Source: Pseudomonadota bacterium (GTDB lineage Bacteria > Pseudomonadota > Alphaproteobacteria > Reyranellales > Reyranellaceae). From it: DNA of 34,694 nt. The notes below the pieces were generated by a model. That model was given only the letters and a program-made list of their open reading frames with translations, was not told where the DNA came from and searched no databases. The stretch covers positions 1-34,694 of the forward strand of contig JAFEFF010000018.1 in the NCBI GenBank assembly GCA_018240745.1, given 5' to 3'. The position numbers and the translations under genes were made by a program. This document shows, piece after piece, positions 8,157 to 15,427 of the stretch (position 1 is its first letter; each line of letters opens with the position of its first letter).

Positions 8157-9221
8157 TTAGAACGGGCCGCGGAATTCCGCGACTTCGGCGCTGTCGACCT
8201 TGCCCGGCTGCCAGGCCGTGGCGTTCTCGCCGCGCACCAGCCGGTAGGTGGCCTGGGCGATCGACTGCGGCGAGGGATAGTACAGGTTTTCGAGGATCTT
8301 GGTGGTCGGGCACGGTGTCGGAAGATAGCCCAGCCGCTTGGCGACGAAATGGCGGCGCTCGCCGATCCGCTCGAAGGTCTCGGACAGGATCTCAGACGAG
8401 GCGCCGCAGCTCAGCCAGCCGGTATCGACCACCAGCAGCCGGCCGGTCCGCTCGACCGACGCGGCGATGGTCGAGATGTCGAGGGGCGACAGCGACACCG
8501 GGTCGATCACCTCGGCATCGATGCCGGCGTCCTCCAACAGGTGCTTGGCCCGCACGCATTCCAGCGCCATGTGGCTGATGCCGACGATGGTGATGTCCTT
8601 GCCCGGGCTCAGCACGCGTGCCTTGCCGTAGGGGATCTCGTAGCTCTCCGGCGGCACCACGCCCTTCACGTTGTGCAGCATGCGGTGCTCGATCATGATC
8701 ACCGGGTTGTCGTCGCGGATCGCCTGGATCAGGCAGCCCTTGGCGTCGTGCGGCGTCGTCGGCGCGACGACGCGCAGGCCGGGAATGTGCATGAAATAGG
8801 AATGGAACGCCTGGCTGTGCTGCGCCCCCTGCCCCCAGCTGCGACCGATGATGGCGCGAATCACCAGCGGCACCTTGTGCGCGCCAGCGAACATGTAGCT
8901 CATCTTCGACGCCATGTTGACGATCTGGTTCATGCACAGGAGCACGAAGTCCATGCGCTGGTGCACCTGGATCGGCCGCATGCCCATCAGCGCCGCGCCG
9001 ATGCCGACGCCGGTCATCGCGTCCTCGGCCAGGGGCACGTCGAAGCTGCGCTCCGGCCCGAACTCCTTGTGCAGGCCGAGCGTGGTCCCGAACATGCCTC
9101 GCGCGTCGTCGACGCCCTGGCCCATCACGAACACGCGGCTGTCGCGCGCCATCTCCGAGCGCGTCGCCTCGAACACGGCCTCGCCGTAGGTCAGGGTGCG
9201 ATTGTCAGCCCGCGAAGACAT
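8157..9221 (-). CDS. Thiamine-diphosphate-dependent 2-oxoacid dehydrogenase E1 beta-like subunit
   Basis: 354 residues. TLTYGEAVFEATRSEM, PLAEDAMTGVGIGAALMGMR (with the conserved Glu) and GQGAQHSQAFHSYF match the pyrimidine-binding beta subunit of pyruvate/branched-chain E1 enzymes, and a transketolase C-terminal domain follows (about residues 210-330). It should pair with the alpha subunit encoded just upstream; the genes overlap by 17 nt (9205-9221). No E2 lipoyl-acyltransferase or E3 gene is nearby, so a standard dehydrogenase complex is unlikely. By analogy with AviB1/AviB2 of avilamycin synthesis, the pair may transfer a two-carbon acyl unit from pyruvate to a keto-sugar. Family assignment is firm; the role is inferred. 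Confidence 0.88.
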   Translation of the reverse strand: MSSRADNRTLTYGEAVFEATRSEMARDSRVFVMGQGVDDARGMFGTTLGLHKEFGPERSFDVPLAEDAMTGVGIGAALMGMRPIQVHQRMDFVLLCMNQIVNMASKMSYMFAGAHKVPLVIRAIIGRSWGQGAQHSQAFHSYFMHIPGLRVVAPTTPHDAKGCLIQAIRDDNPVIMIEHRMLHNVKGVVPPESYEIPYGKARVLSPGKDITIVGISHMALECVRAKHLLEDAGIDAEVIDPVSLSPLDISTIAASVERTGRLLVVDTGWLSCGASSEILSETFERIGERRHFVAKRLGYLPTPCPTTKILENLYYPSPQSIAQATYRLVRGENATAWQPGKVDSAEVAEFRGPF

Positions 9222-10161
9222 GGTCGTAGACTTCCTGGTCCGCGGGGAAGGTGCTGGCCTCGGCGAAGGCGATGGCATCGGCCACCCGCTTCTCCTCGGC
9301 CGCCTCGATCGACTTGCGCTGATCGGCCGGCAGCAGGTCGCCGACGATCTTGAGATTGTCGCCCTCGATCTTGGCGTTGAGCTCCTCGTCCGGGCGGTAC
9401 TTGTGGATGCGGTCCTCGCCCGGGCCGACATGGTCGCGCCAGCGATAGGTCATGCATTCGAGGAAGCGTGGGCCCTCGCCGCGCCGCACGGCGGCGATCG
9501 CAGCGCCCGCACGCTCGTGCAGCTTCATCGGCTCGTGGTCCTCGATCAGCTCGGCCGGAATGCCGTAGGCCTTGCTGCGCGCCTGCAGGCCCGGCCCGGC
9601 GAGCCGGTCCTTCACATGGCTGTAGATCGCGAAGAAGTTGTTCTCGCAGACGAACAGGATCGGCAGCTTCTTGAGCGAGGCGAAGTTCATGCTCTCGTGC
9701 CAGGCGCCCTCGTCGGTCGCGCCCTCGCCGAAGAAGCAGACCACGATCGCCCTCGACTTCTGCATCTTGAGCGCCAGCGCCGCACCGACTGCATTGGAGA
9801 TGCCGGTCGCCACCACCGCCGAGGTGCCCATCATGTTCACCGACGGGTCGACCAGATGCATCGAGCCGGCCTTGCCGCGAGCGCAGCCATCCACCTTGCC
9901 GTAGAGCTCGGCCATCATGCGCGGCACGTCCCCACCCTTGGCGAGGTAGAGCGCATGGCCACGATAGGTGCCGAACAGCACGTCGTCCTTCTCGAGATGA
10001 TCGCAGACGGCGGCCGAGACGGCCTCCTGGCCGATGCTGAGATGCACCGGACTCTTGATCTTGTCCGTGGGGTAGAGGCGGATGATCTCCTCCTCGACCC
10101 GCCGGATCAGGTACATCGATCGATAGAGGCGGGCCGCGGGACTGTTCGAACGCTCTTCCAT
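9205..10161 (-). CDS. Thiamine-diphosphate-dependent E1 alpha-like subunit
   Basis: 318 residues of the E1 alpha family. Visible landmarks are HLSIGQEAVSAAV (40-52), YRGHALYLAKGG (66-77), GSMHLVDPS (99-107) and the ThDP/Mg motif from GEGATDEGAWHE (145-156) to ENN (173-175). The motif normally begins GDG; here Asp is Glu (GEG), a conservative change in the metal-binding position. The ATG overlaps the TGA of the GDP-fucose synthase-like gene by one base (TGATG), so it is co-translated with a nucleotide-sugar enzyme. Central-metabolism E1 proteins normally sit beside E2 and E3 genes, which are missing here. Likely a sugar-modifying acyl transfer or decarboxylation subunit; substrate unproven. 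Confidence 0.88.
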   Translation of the reverse strand: MEERSNSPAARLYRSMYLIRRVEEEIIRLYPTDKIKSPVHLSIGQEAVSAAVCDHLEKDDVLFGTYRGHALYLAKGGDVPRMMAELYGKVDGCARGKAGSMHLVDPSVNMMGTSAVVATGISNAVGAALALKMQKSRAIVVCFFGEGATDEGAWHESMNFASLKKLPILFVCENNFFAIYSHVKDRLAGPGLQARSKAYGIPAELIEDHEPMKLHERAGAAIAAVRRGEGPRFLECMTYRWRDHVGPGEDRIHKYRPDEELNAKIEGDNLKIVGDLLPADQRKSIEAAEEKRVADAIAFAEASTFPADQEVYDHVFAG

Positions 10162-11117
10162 CAGGCCGCTACGTCAACCTTGTGTTTGAGATACCAGCGA
10201 TACATGGCGTCCAGCCCATCGGCAAGCGGCGTGCGCGCCTTCCAGCCGAGCGCGGCCAGGCGGCCGCTGTCGAGCAATCGGCGCGGCGCGCCGTCGGGCT
10301 TGCTGGCATCGAAGACCAGCTCGCCCTTGTAGCCGACGGTGCCGGCCACCAGCTCGGCGAGCTCGCGGATCGAGACGTCGACGCCGATGCCGACATTGAT
10401 CGGCTCCGGCGCGGAGTAACGCTCGAGCAGGAAGACGATCGCGTCGGCCGCGTCGTCGACGAACATCAGTTCGCGGCGCGGCTTGCCCGAGCCCCAGATC
10501 TCGACCTTGGGCGCATGGGCGTCGCGCGCCTCGATCATCCGCCGCATCATGGCCGGCGCGACATGGCTCATCATCGGGTCGAAGTTGTCGCCGGGGCCGT
10601 AGAGATTGGTCGGGATCACGGTGACGTAGTCGGCGCCGTACTGCTTGCGATAGGTGCCCGCGAGACTCGCGGTCGCGAGCTTGGCCACGGCATAGGCTTC
10701 GTTGGTCGGCTCGGGCGGACCTTTGCCGACGCTCGTCTCGGCGATCGGCTGCGGTGCGCCGACCGGGTACATGCAGCTGCTGCCGAGATTGACCAGGCGC
10801 TTGACGCCGGCGCGGTGCGCGGCGTTCACGACGTTGGCGCCGATCATCAGGTTGAGGAACAGGAACTCGGCCGGCAGGGTCGAGTTGGCGTGGATGCCGC
10901 CGACCTTGGCCGCCGCCATCACGATCGCATCGGGTCGCGCCTTGTCGAGCCACCGCTCCGTCTCGGTCTGACGGGTGAGGTCGAGTTGCTCGCGTCCTAC
11001 GGTCAGGATCTCGCAGCCGGCGGTGGAAAGACGGCGCACGACGGCTGCGCCAACCATGCCGCGATGGCCGGCCACCCAGACACGCTTTCCGGAGAGGTCA
11101 AAAACCTTCGAATCCAC
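10161..11117 (-). CDS. fcl: GDP-L-fucose synthase-like 3,5- or 5-epimerase/4-reductase (Fcl/ColC family)
   Basis: 318 residues, the usual length of GDP-fucose synthase. It has GHRGMVGAAVVRRL (17-30), LGSSCMYP (111-118), NEAYAVAK (139-146: Tyr142 and Lys146) and PTNLYGPGDNF (169-179). Cys115 and His184 occupy the positions of the epimerisation acid/base pair of E. coli Fcl (Cys109/His179), so the epimerase function should be intact. It would convert GDP-4-keto-6-deoxymannose to GDP-fucose or, after the neighbouring 3-dehydratase, GDP-4-keto-3,6-dideoxymannose to GDP-colitose (ColC role). The start is GTG 11117. It is the first gene of the long minus-strand operon and is divergent from gmd. Confidence 0.88.
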   Translation of the reverse strand: MDSKVFDLSGKRVWVAGHRGMVGAAVVRRLSTAGCEILTVGREQLDLTRQTETERWLDKARPDAIVMAAAKVGGIHANSTLPAEFLFLNLMIGANVVNAAHRAGVKRLVNLGSSCMYPVGAPQPIAETSVGKGPPEPTNEAYAVAKLATASLAGTYRKQYGADYVTVIPTNLYGPGDNFDPMMSHVAPAMMRRMIEARDAHAPKVEIWGSGKPRRELMFVDDAADAIVFLLERYSAPEPINVGIGVDVSIRELAELVAGTVGYKGELVFDASKPDGAPRRLLDSGRLAALGWKARTPLADGLDAMYRWYLKHKVDVAA

Positions 11118-11140
11118 GGGGTCCCCGCAAGAGGCGGCGG

Positions 11141-11169
11141 AATGTGACGGGTCGTCCCTGCCGGGTCAA
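11141..11169 (-). promoter_or_regulatory. Candidate sigma70-type promoter of the sugar operon
   Basis: Reading the minus strand, TTGACC (11169-11164, 5/6 to the -35 consensus) is followed after 17 nt by CACATT (11146-11141, weak -10, 3/6). It lies in the 112-bp divergent gap between fcl and gmd and would give a short leader before the fcl GTG at 11117. This is pattern-based only; no clear matching promoter was seen for gmd on the plus strand. Confidence 0.35.
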
Positions 11170-11229
11170 GCGGTGGTGGCGTCCCCAGTCTACCTGCACT
11201 AGGTTGCGGCGCCTCAACGGGAACGGGAA

Positions 11230-12249
11230 ATGGCGCGTCGGCGGGTTTTGATCACAGGCATCACCGGAATGGTCGGCTCACATCTGGCCGATTTCCTGCT
11301 CGAAAAGACCGATTGGGACATCGTCGGCATGTGCCGCTGGCGCAGCCCGATGGACAATCTCGGGCACATCGCCCACCGGATCAACGCGGGCGATCGGGTC
11401 TTCCTGCACTACGGCGACCTGCGCGACACCATGTCGATCCGCGACGTCGTCGCCAAGGCCAGGCCGGACTACGTCTTCCACCTCGCCGCCCAGAGCTTCC
11501 CGCGCACCAGCTTCGACGCGCCGCTCGATACGATGGACACCAACGTCCAGGGCACGGTGCGCGTGCTCGATGCCCTGAAGGAGCACGCCCCCAAGGCGGT
11601 GATCCATGTCTGCGCGTCGTCCGAGGTATTCGGCCGCGTGCCCAAGGACAAGCTGCCGATCGACGAGGAGTGCTCGTTCCATCCCGCCTCCCCCTACGCC
11701 ATCTCCAAGGTCGGCACCGACCTGGTCGGCCGGTTCTACGCTGAGGCGTACGGCATGACGGTGATGACCACCCGCATGTTCACCCATACCGGGCCGCGGC
11801 GCGGCGACGTGTTCGCCGAATCGACCTTCGCCAAGCAGATCGCGATGATCGAGCGCAACCTGATTCCGCCGGTCGTGAAGGTCGGCAACCTGCAATCGCT
11901 GCGCACCGTCGCCGACGTGCGCGATGCGGTGCGCGCCTACTTCATGCTGGTCACGGTGAATCCGGTGCCGGGCGCCTACTACAATATCGGCGGGCGGCAT
12001 TCCTGCACGGTCGGTGACATCCTCGACACCCTGCTGTCCTTCTCGCCGCTCAGGAACGACATCAAGGTCGAGGTCGATCCCGACCGCCTGCGGCCGATCG
12101 ATGCCGACCTCCAGGTGCCCAACACGGCGAAGTTCGAGAAGCACACCGGCTGGAAGCCGGAGATCCCTTACGAGACGACCTTGCGCGACCTGCTCGACTA
12201 CTGGCGCGAGCGGATCGCCAAGGAAGGCGACCGCTTCCTAACGCGCTGA
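11230..12249 (+). CDS. gmd: GDP-mannose 4,6-dehydratase family enzyme (Gmd-like)
   Basis: 339-residue extended SDR. Cofactor motif VLITGITGMVGSHLAD (6-21); AAQSFPRTSFDAP (86-98); catalytic Ser130/Ser131-Glu132 (CASSEVFG) with Tyr156 and Lys160 (SPYAISK); FTHTGPRRGDVF (184-195) is the Gmd-type segment. This set supports 4,6-dehydration of GDP-mannose to GDP-4-keto-6-deoxymannose, the entry step for fucose, rhamnose and colitose. Homologues acting on GDP-manno-heptose (DmhA/WcbK type) are an alternative, given the heptose-type kinase nearby. The ATG follows a purine-rich leader (AACGGGAACGGGAA). It is transcribed away from the operon it probably serves, and its stop overlaps the stop of the facing SDR gene by 12 bp. 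Confidence 0.85.
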   Translation: MARRRVLITGITGMVGSHLADFLLEKTDWDIVGMCRWRSPMDNLGHIAHRINAGDRVFLHYGDLRDTMSIRDVVAKARPDYVFHLAAQSFPRTSFDAPLDTMDTNVQGTVRVLDALKEHAPKAVIHVCASSEVFGRVPKDKLPIDEECSFHPASPYAISKVGTDLVGRFYAEAYGMTVMTTRMFTHTGPRRGDVFAESTFAKQIAMIERNLIPPVVKVGNLQSLRTVADVRDAVRAYFMLVTVNPVPGAYYNIGGRHSCTVGDILDTLLSFSPLRNDIKVEVDPDRLRPIDADLQVPNTAKFEKHTGWKPEIPYETTLRDLLDYWRERIAKEGDRFLTR

Positions 12250-13176
12250 GCGGTACCAGGCCAGCGTGCCGGCCAGCCCGGCGCGCAGCGATATCTCGGG
12301 CCGCCAGCCGTAGCGCGCGCTGAACGCATCGGCCGACACATCGAGCGCCGCCGCCCCCGACGCGCGCTCGGGCCGATAGACGATTTCGGCGTCGTCGAAG
12401 CGATCGAGCTCGACCAGCGCGGTCAGGACCTCCTTCACGCTGCTGCTCGCGGATGCCGAGACGTTGTAGGCGCCGAAGCCGGGCGCCGTATCCTGCAAGG
12501 CCGCGACGATCGCCGACGCCACATCGGCGGCGTGAATGAGGTTGCGCGACTGGCTGCCGTCGCCCCAGATCTCGATCGGCTTCTCGCGCTCGACGACGCG
12601 GCGGATGAAGGACGGCACGAAATGCGCCGATGCCGGATCGAAGTCGACGTGCGGCCCGTAGACCAGCGTCGGCCGCAGCGCGATTCCCGCACCGATGCGC
12701 TTCAGGCGGCAATACCAGTCGAGCTGCTTCTCGAGGAAGCGATGGACCCAGCCGACGCCGAACCAGTCGCCCGGCGGGTCGCCGTCGAACATCGCCTCCT
12801 CGACCTTCGGTCCGGCGCCCGCCGGATAGCCCGTGGTCGAGCTGACGAGCACGACCCGTTCGGCCTGCTCGGCCGCGGCGGCCTCGAGCCCATTGATGCC
12901 GATGCGCAACGTCGTCGTGACCGAGCCGACCGGATCGCGCTTGAGCTCCGCTGCGGTCGATAGCCGGCCGGCGCAGATCACGACGCTCCGGCAGCCCCGC
13001 ACGGCCGCCCGCGCCGAGTCCGGCACTGTGAGATCCGCCCGTCGCCAGTCGACGCCCTGTAGCTCGAACGCCGGCCGCCGGTTGGCCGTCGCGACGACCG
13101 GTGTCGCGGCCTGGCGCAGGGCGGCGATCACATGCCGGCCGATCAGGCCGGTGCCGCCGAGCACGGCGACGGTCAC
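12238..13176 (-). CDS. Extended SDR (NAD-dependent epimerase family) lacking the usual Tyr and Lys
   Basis: 312 residues. The Rossmann motif is VAVLGGTGLIGRHV (3-16); an active-site Ser is present (VSSTTGYP, 111-118); the C-terminal half has LVYGPHVDFDP (171-181) and SQSRNLIHAADV. At the YxxxK site the sequence is FGVGWVHRFLEK (139-150): no Tyr, and His145 aligns with the catalytic Lys of the homologue at 4877-5839. The protein may bind a nucleotide sugar but use other chemistry, or act as a non-redox partner. GTG start overlaps the stop of the AGE gene (GTGA, 13173-13176). Its TAG (12238-12240) lies within the 3' end of gmd, in convergent orientation. Confidence 0.8.
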   Translation of the reverse strand: MTVAVLGGTGLIGRHVIAALRQAATPVVATANRRPAFELQGVDWRRADLTVPDSARAAVRGCRSVVICAGRLSTAAELKRDPVGSVTTTLRIGINGLEAAAAEQAERVVLVSSTTGYPAGAGPKVEEAMFDGDPPGDWFGVGWVHRFLEKQLDWYCRLKRIGAGIALRPTLVYGPHVDFDPASAHFVPSFIRRVVEREKPIEIWGDGSQSRNLIHAADVASAIVAALQDTAPGFGAYNVSASASSSVKEVLTALVELDRFDDAEIVYRPERASGAAALDVSADAFSARYGWRPEISLRAGLAGTLAWYRSAR

Positions 13177-14264
13177 GACGGGTCGAGCTCCGCCAGGATG
13201 CCCATGACGTGATAGAGCGTGCTCGCCGGCATATTGTCGGCCGCCGGCCGGCCCTGGGCATCGAGGCGATCCATCCAGCCGCCGGGTGCCGCACCGGACA
13301 GGAAATGGCTGTGCAGGCGGTCGGACAGGGCTTCCGCCCGCTCGTGACGGCCATGCACGGCGAAGGCCTTGATGGCCTCCGTCATCGGCCAGGTCCGGCG
13401 CGAAGCCGTGCGTACCGTGCCGTCGGCCAACAGCTCGTCGGGCAGCAGCCCCGTCGCGTCGATGCCGTGCCGCTCGACATGGGCCAGCAGAGGCCCGACA
13501 TAGTGCTCGACCGCAGTCCCCGTCTCGCGCTGGTACCAGCGCAGCAGCCAGGCCCATTCGCAATGATGGCCCGGCTCGACGATCCGCTCGGGCGCCGGCG
13601 CGAGCGCGTCGTCGAAATACTCGAGCAGCACGCCGGCCTCCGGATCGAAGAAACGGCGGGCAAACAGGTCGAACATCCGACCGGCGCGCTCGAGGTAACG
13701 CGAGTCGCGCGTGTTCATCCACAGGTTCAGCAGCGCCTCGAAAAGGTGCATGTGCGGATTCTGCCGCCGCGGCCCCGCGACCGCCGGCAACGCCTCGAGA
13801 TGGCCCTCCGGCGCCCTGAAGTCCGTGTCGAGGCAGGCCAGCAGTTCGTCGGCCACGGCCAGCGGCGCGCGGTCGCCGGTAAGCCCGACCAGGCTGCCGA
13901 TCGCCAGCAGCACGAAGGCATGGGCATAGAAGTCGCGGCGGGCGTCGCACGGATCGCCGTTGCGATGCACCGAGAACGCCCAGTTCCGGCCGCGGCGGTA
14001 GTCGCGGAGCATCGAGCGATAGGCCCGCTCGATCTTGTCGCCGGCCCGATACCATCCCCGTTTCTGCGCGACGGCATAGGTGTGGATCTGGCGCGCCTGC
14101 ACGGTCAGGCGATGCGGGGTGTCGTGGATCGGCTCGCCCTGCAGGCTGAGCAGCTCGAGGAAGCGGTCATGCGCCGGATCGAAGCCGGCCTCGGCCCACA
14201 GCGGCAGCGCCTGCCCGGTCGCCCAGCGGCGCAGGCGGCCGGCGATGTCGGGCGTGCGGCTCAA
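13173..14264 (-). CDS. AGE-family sugar epimerase/isomerase (mannose isomerase / N-acylglucosamine 2-epimerase type)
   Basis: 363 residues of the (alpha/alpha)6-barrel AGE superfamily. Conserved catalytic segments are RQNPHMHLFEALL (167-179), EPGHHCEWAWLL (230-241) and DNMPASTLYHVMGI near the C-terminus; the histidines in these act as acid/base and substrate ligands in the family. Likely reaction: aldose-ketose isomerisation or 2-epimerisation of a free sugar or sugar phosphate, which could feed mannose or fructose into GDP-mannose. The exact substrate is not predictable. The start is taken as TTG at 14262-14264, overlapping the FkbM stop (TTGA); the first internal Met is far into the fold, so an initiator TTG is the best choice. 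Confidence 0.85.
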   Translation of the reverse strand: MSRTPDIAGRLRRWATGQALPLWAEAGFDPAHDRFLELLSLQGEPIHDTPHRLTVQARQIHTYAVAQKRGWYRAGDKIERAYRSMLRDYRRGRNWAFSVHRNGDPCDARRDFYAHAFVLLAIGSLVGLTGDRAPLAVADELLACLDTDFRAPEGHLEALPAVAGPRRQNPHMHLFEALLNLWMNTRDSRYLERAGRMFDLFARRFFDPEAGVLLEYFDDALAPAPERIVEPGHHCEWAWLLRWYQRETGTAVEHYVGPLLAHVERHGIDATGLLPDELLADGTVRTASRRTWPMTEAIKAFAVHGRHERAEALSDRLHSHFLSGAAPGGWMDRLDAQGRPAADNMPASTLYHVMGILAELDPS

Positions 14265-15337
14265 GCGGCGACCATGGCCATGATCTGGGCCACGCGCTCG
14301 CGCGGCATCGCAACCACGTTCAGGGACAGGTCGCCCTTGCCGTCGAGCAGTTCGAGGCCGCCGGTCTGGGAGGAGAACACGGCGATCTCGTATTCCATCT
14401 CGTCGCGCACCGTGGCGATGAGCTTCTGCGCGTCGCTGCCCTGCCCGCGCAGGGCCTGGTCGCTGATCTCCAGCAGCATCAGCGGCCGCATCGAGTAGAG
14501 CGTCGACTTGCCGCCGGCGATCACGCTCGCTTCGGCCCCCTCGACGTCGACCTTGATGACGTCGACCTTTCCGAGTCCCTGCTCGGCGACCACATCATCG
14601 AGGGTCCGCACCTGCACCTGCTCGACGCTCTCGGCGTGCACGCCGTCGTTGGCGAAGCCGCCCAGCGTGTTGTGGCCGGAATGGGCGCCCTGGGCCAGCC
14701 GGAGCTCGGCCGCACCCGAGGCCGCCCCCAGCGCCACCGGGACCACCGTGACGTTGGCGAGGCCGTTGCGGGCGATGTTGCGCTCGAGGTTGGCCCGCTC
14801 GCGGCTGCTCGGCTCGACCGCCAGCACGCGGCCGCGCGGGCCGACCTTCCGGGCGCCGAACAGCGTGTAGTAGCCGTCGTTGGCGCCGACATCGAAGAAC
14901 ACCATGCCGGGCCGGAGCACCTTGTCGAGGAAGGCGAATTCGTTGGGCTCGAACGAGCCGCAGACATAGAGGCACAGGCTGTTGTCGTTGCCCAGGATGA
15001 CATCGACCGTGGTGCCGCGGTACCAGCGCACGGTCAGCGGCACCTCGAACCGGCCGCGCGCGGCCTCCCACAGGGCGCCGCGCCGGCAGGCGAGCCAGCG
15101 GCGCTGTTCGTAGAATTCCTGCGCGAAATGCCAGCGCGGCTGCGCGTGCGGCTGGGGTTCGCCCGGCGCCAGCAGTGCGGCATAAGCGCCGGCCATCCGC
15201 GGCGAACTGGTCATCAGCCATCGTCCGAAATTATCGAGGTGATAACCGACGCCGGAAGCAACCATGTCCCACAAGTCCGGTGTCTTGCTCGGTCGCTGCC
15301 CGTCTGGCACGAAAGCCCAGCCTCCCAATTCTTCCAA
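14261..15337 (-). CDS. FkbM-family SAM-dependent methyltransferase
   Basis: Up to 358 residues. The SAM-binding core is VFFDVGANDGYYTLFGARK (146-164) followed by VLAVEPSSRERANLERNI (171-188) and KVDVIKVDVEGAE, typical of FkbM methyltransferases that O-methylate sugars. It probably methylates a residue of the surface polysaccharide. The start is uncertain: TTG 15337 gives the longest form; GTG 15310 has GGGAGG 10 nt upstream and is attractive; ATG 15265 would remove 24 residues. All precede the conserved domain. It is the first gene of a three-gene minus-strand unit with 4-nt overlaps at both later junctions, divergent from surA. Confidence 0.87.
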   Translation of the reverse strand: MEELGGWAFVPDGQRPSKTPDLWDMVASGVGYHLDNFGRWLMTSSPRMAGAYAALLAPGEPQPHAQPRWHFAQEFYEQRRWLACRRGALWEAARGRFEVPLTVRWYRGTTVDVILGNDNSLCLYVCGSFEPNEFAFLDKVLRPGMVFFDVGANDGYYTLFGARKVGPRGRVLAVEPSSRERANLERNIARNGLANVTVVPVALGAASGAAELRLAQGAHSGHNTLGGFANDGVHAESVEQVQVRTLDDVVAEQGLGKVDVIKVDVEGAEASVIAGGKSTLYSMRPLMLLEISDQALRGQGSDAQKLIATVRDEMEYEIAVFSSQTGGLELLDGKGDLSLNVVAMPRERVAQIMAMVAA

Positions 15338-15368
15338 CCGGCTAACCTACCGGCTGGGGAGCGTCAAG

Positions 15369-15396
15369 TTGCGGCAATGGAGTCGCCGAATATAAT
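15369..15396 (+). promoter_or_regulatory. Candidate surA promoter
   Basis: TTGCGG (15369-15374) and a perfect TATAAT (15391-15396) are separated by 16 nt and lie about 30 bp before the chosen surA start. A perfect TATAAT is notable in this GC-rich sequence. If used, transcription would begin near 15403, excluding the two earlier in-frame ATGs (15377 and 15395) as starts. Confidence 0.5.
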
Positions 15397-15427
15397 GCCC
15401 GTCTCTTCCCTCAACCCTCCGTGTTCA

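Noticed and set aside
8157..10161. E1 alpha/beta as the cell's pyruvate dehydrogenase
   Set aside because: No E2 or E3 genes nearby and tight coupling to nucleotide-sugar genes; a specialised role fits better.
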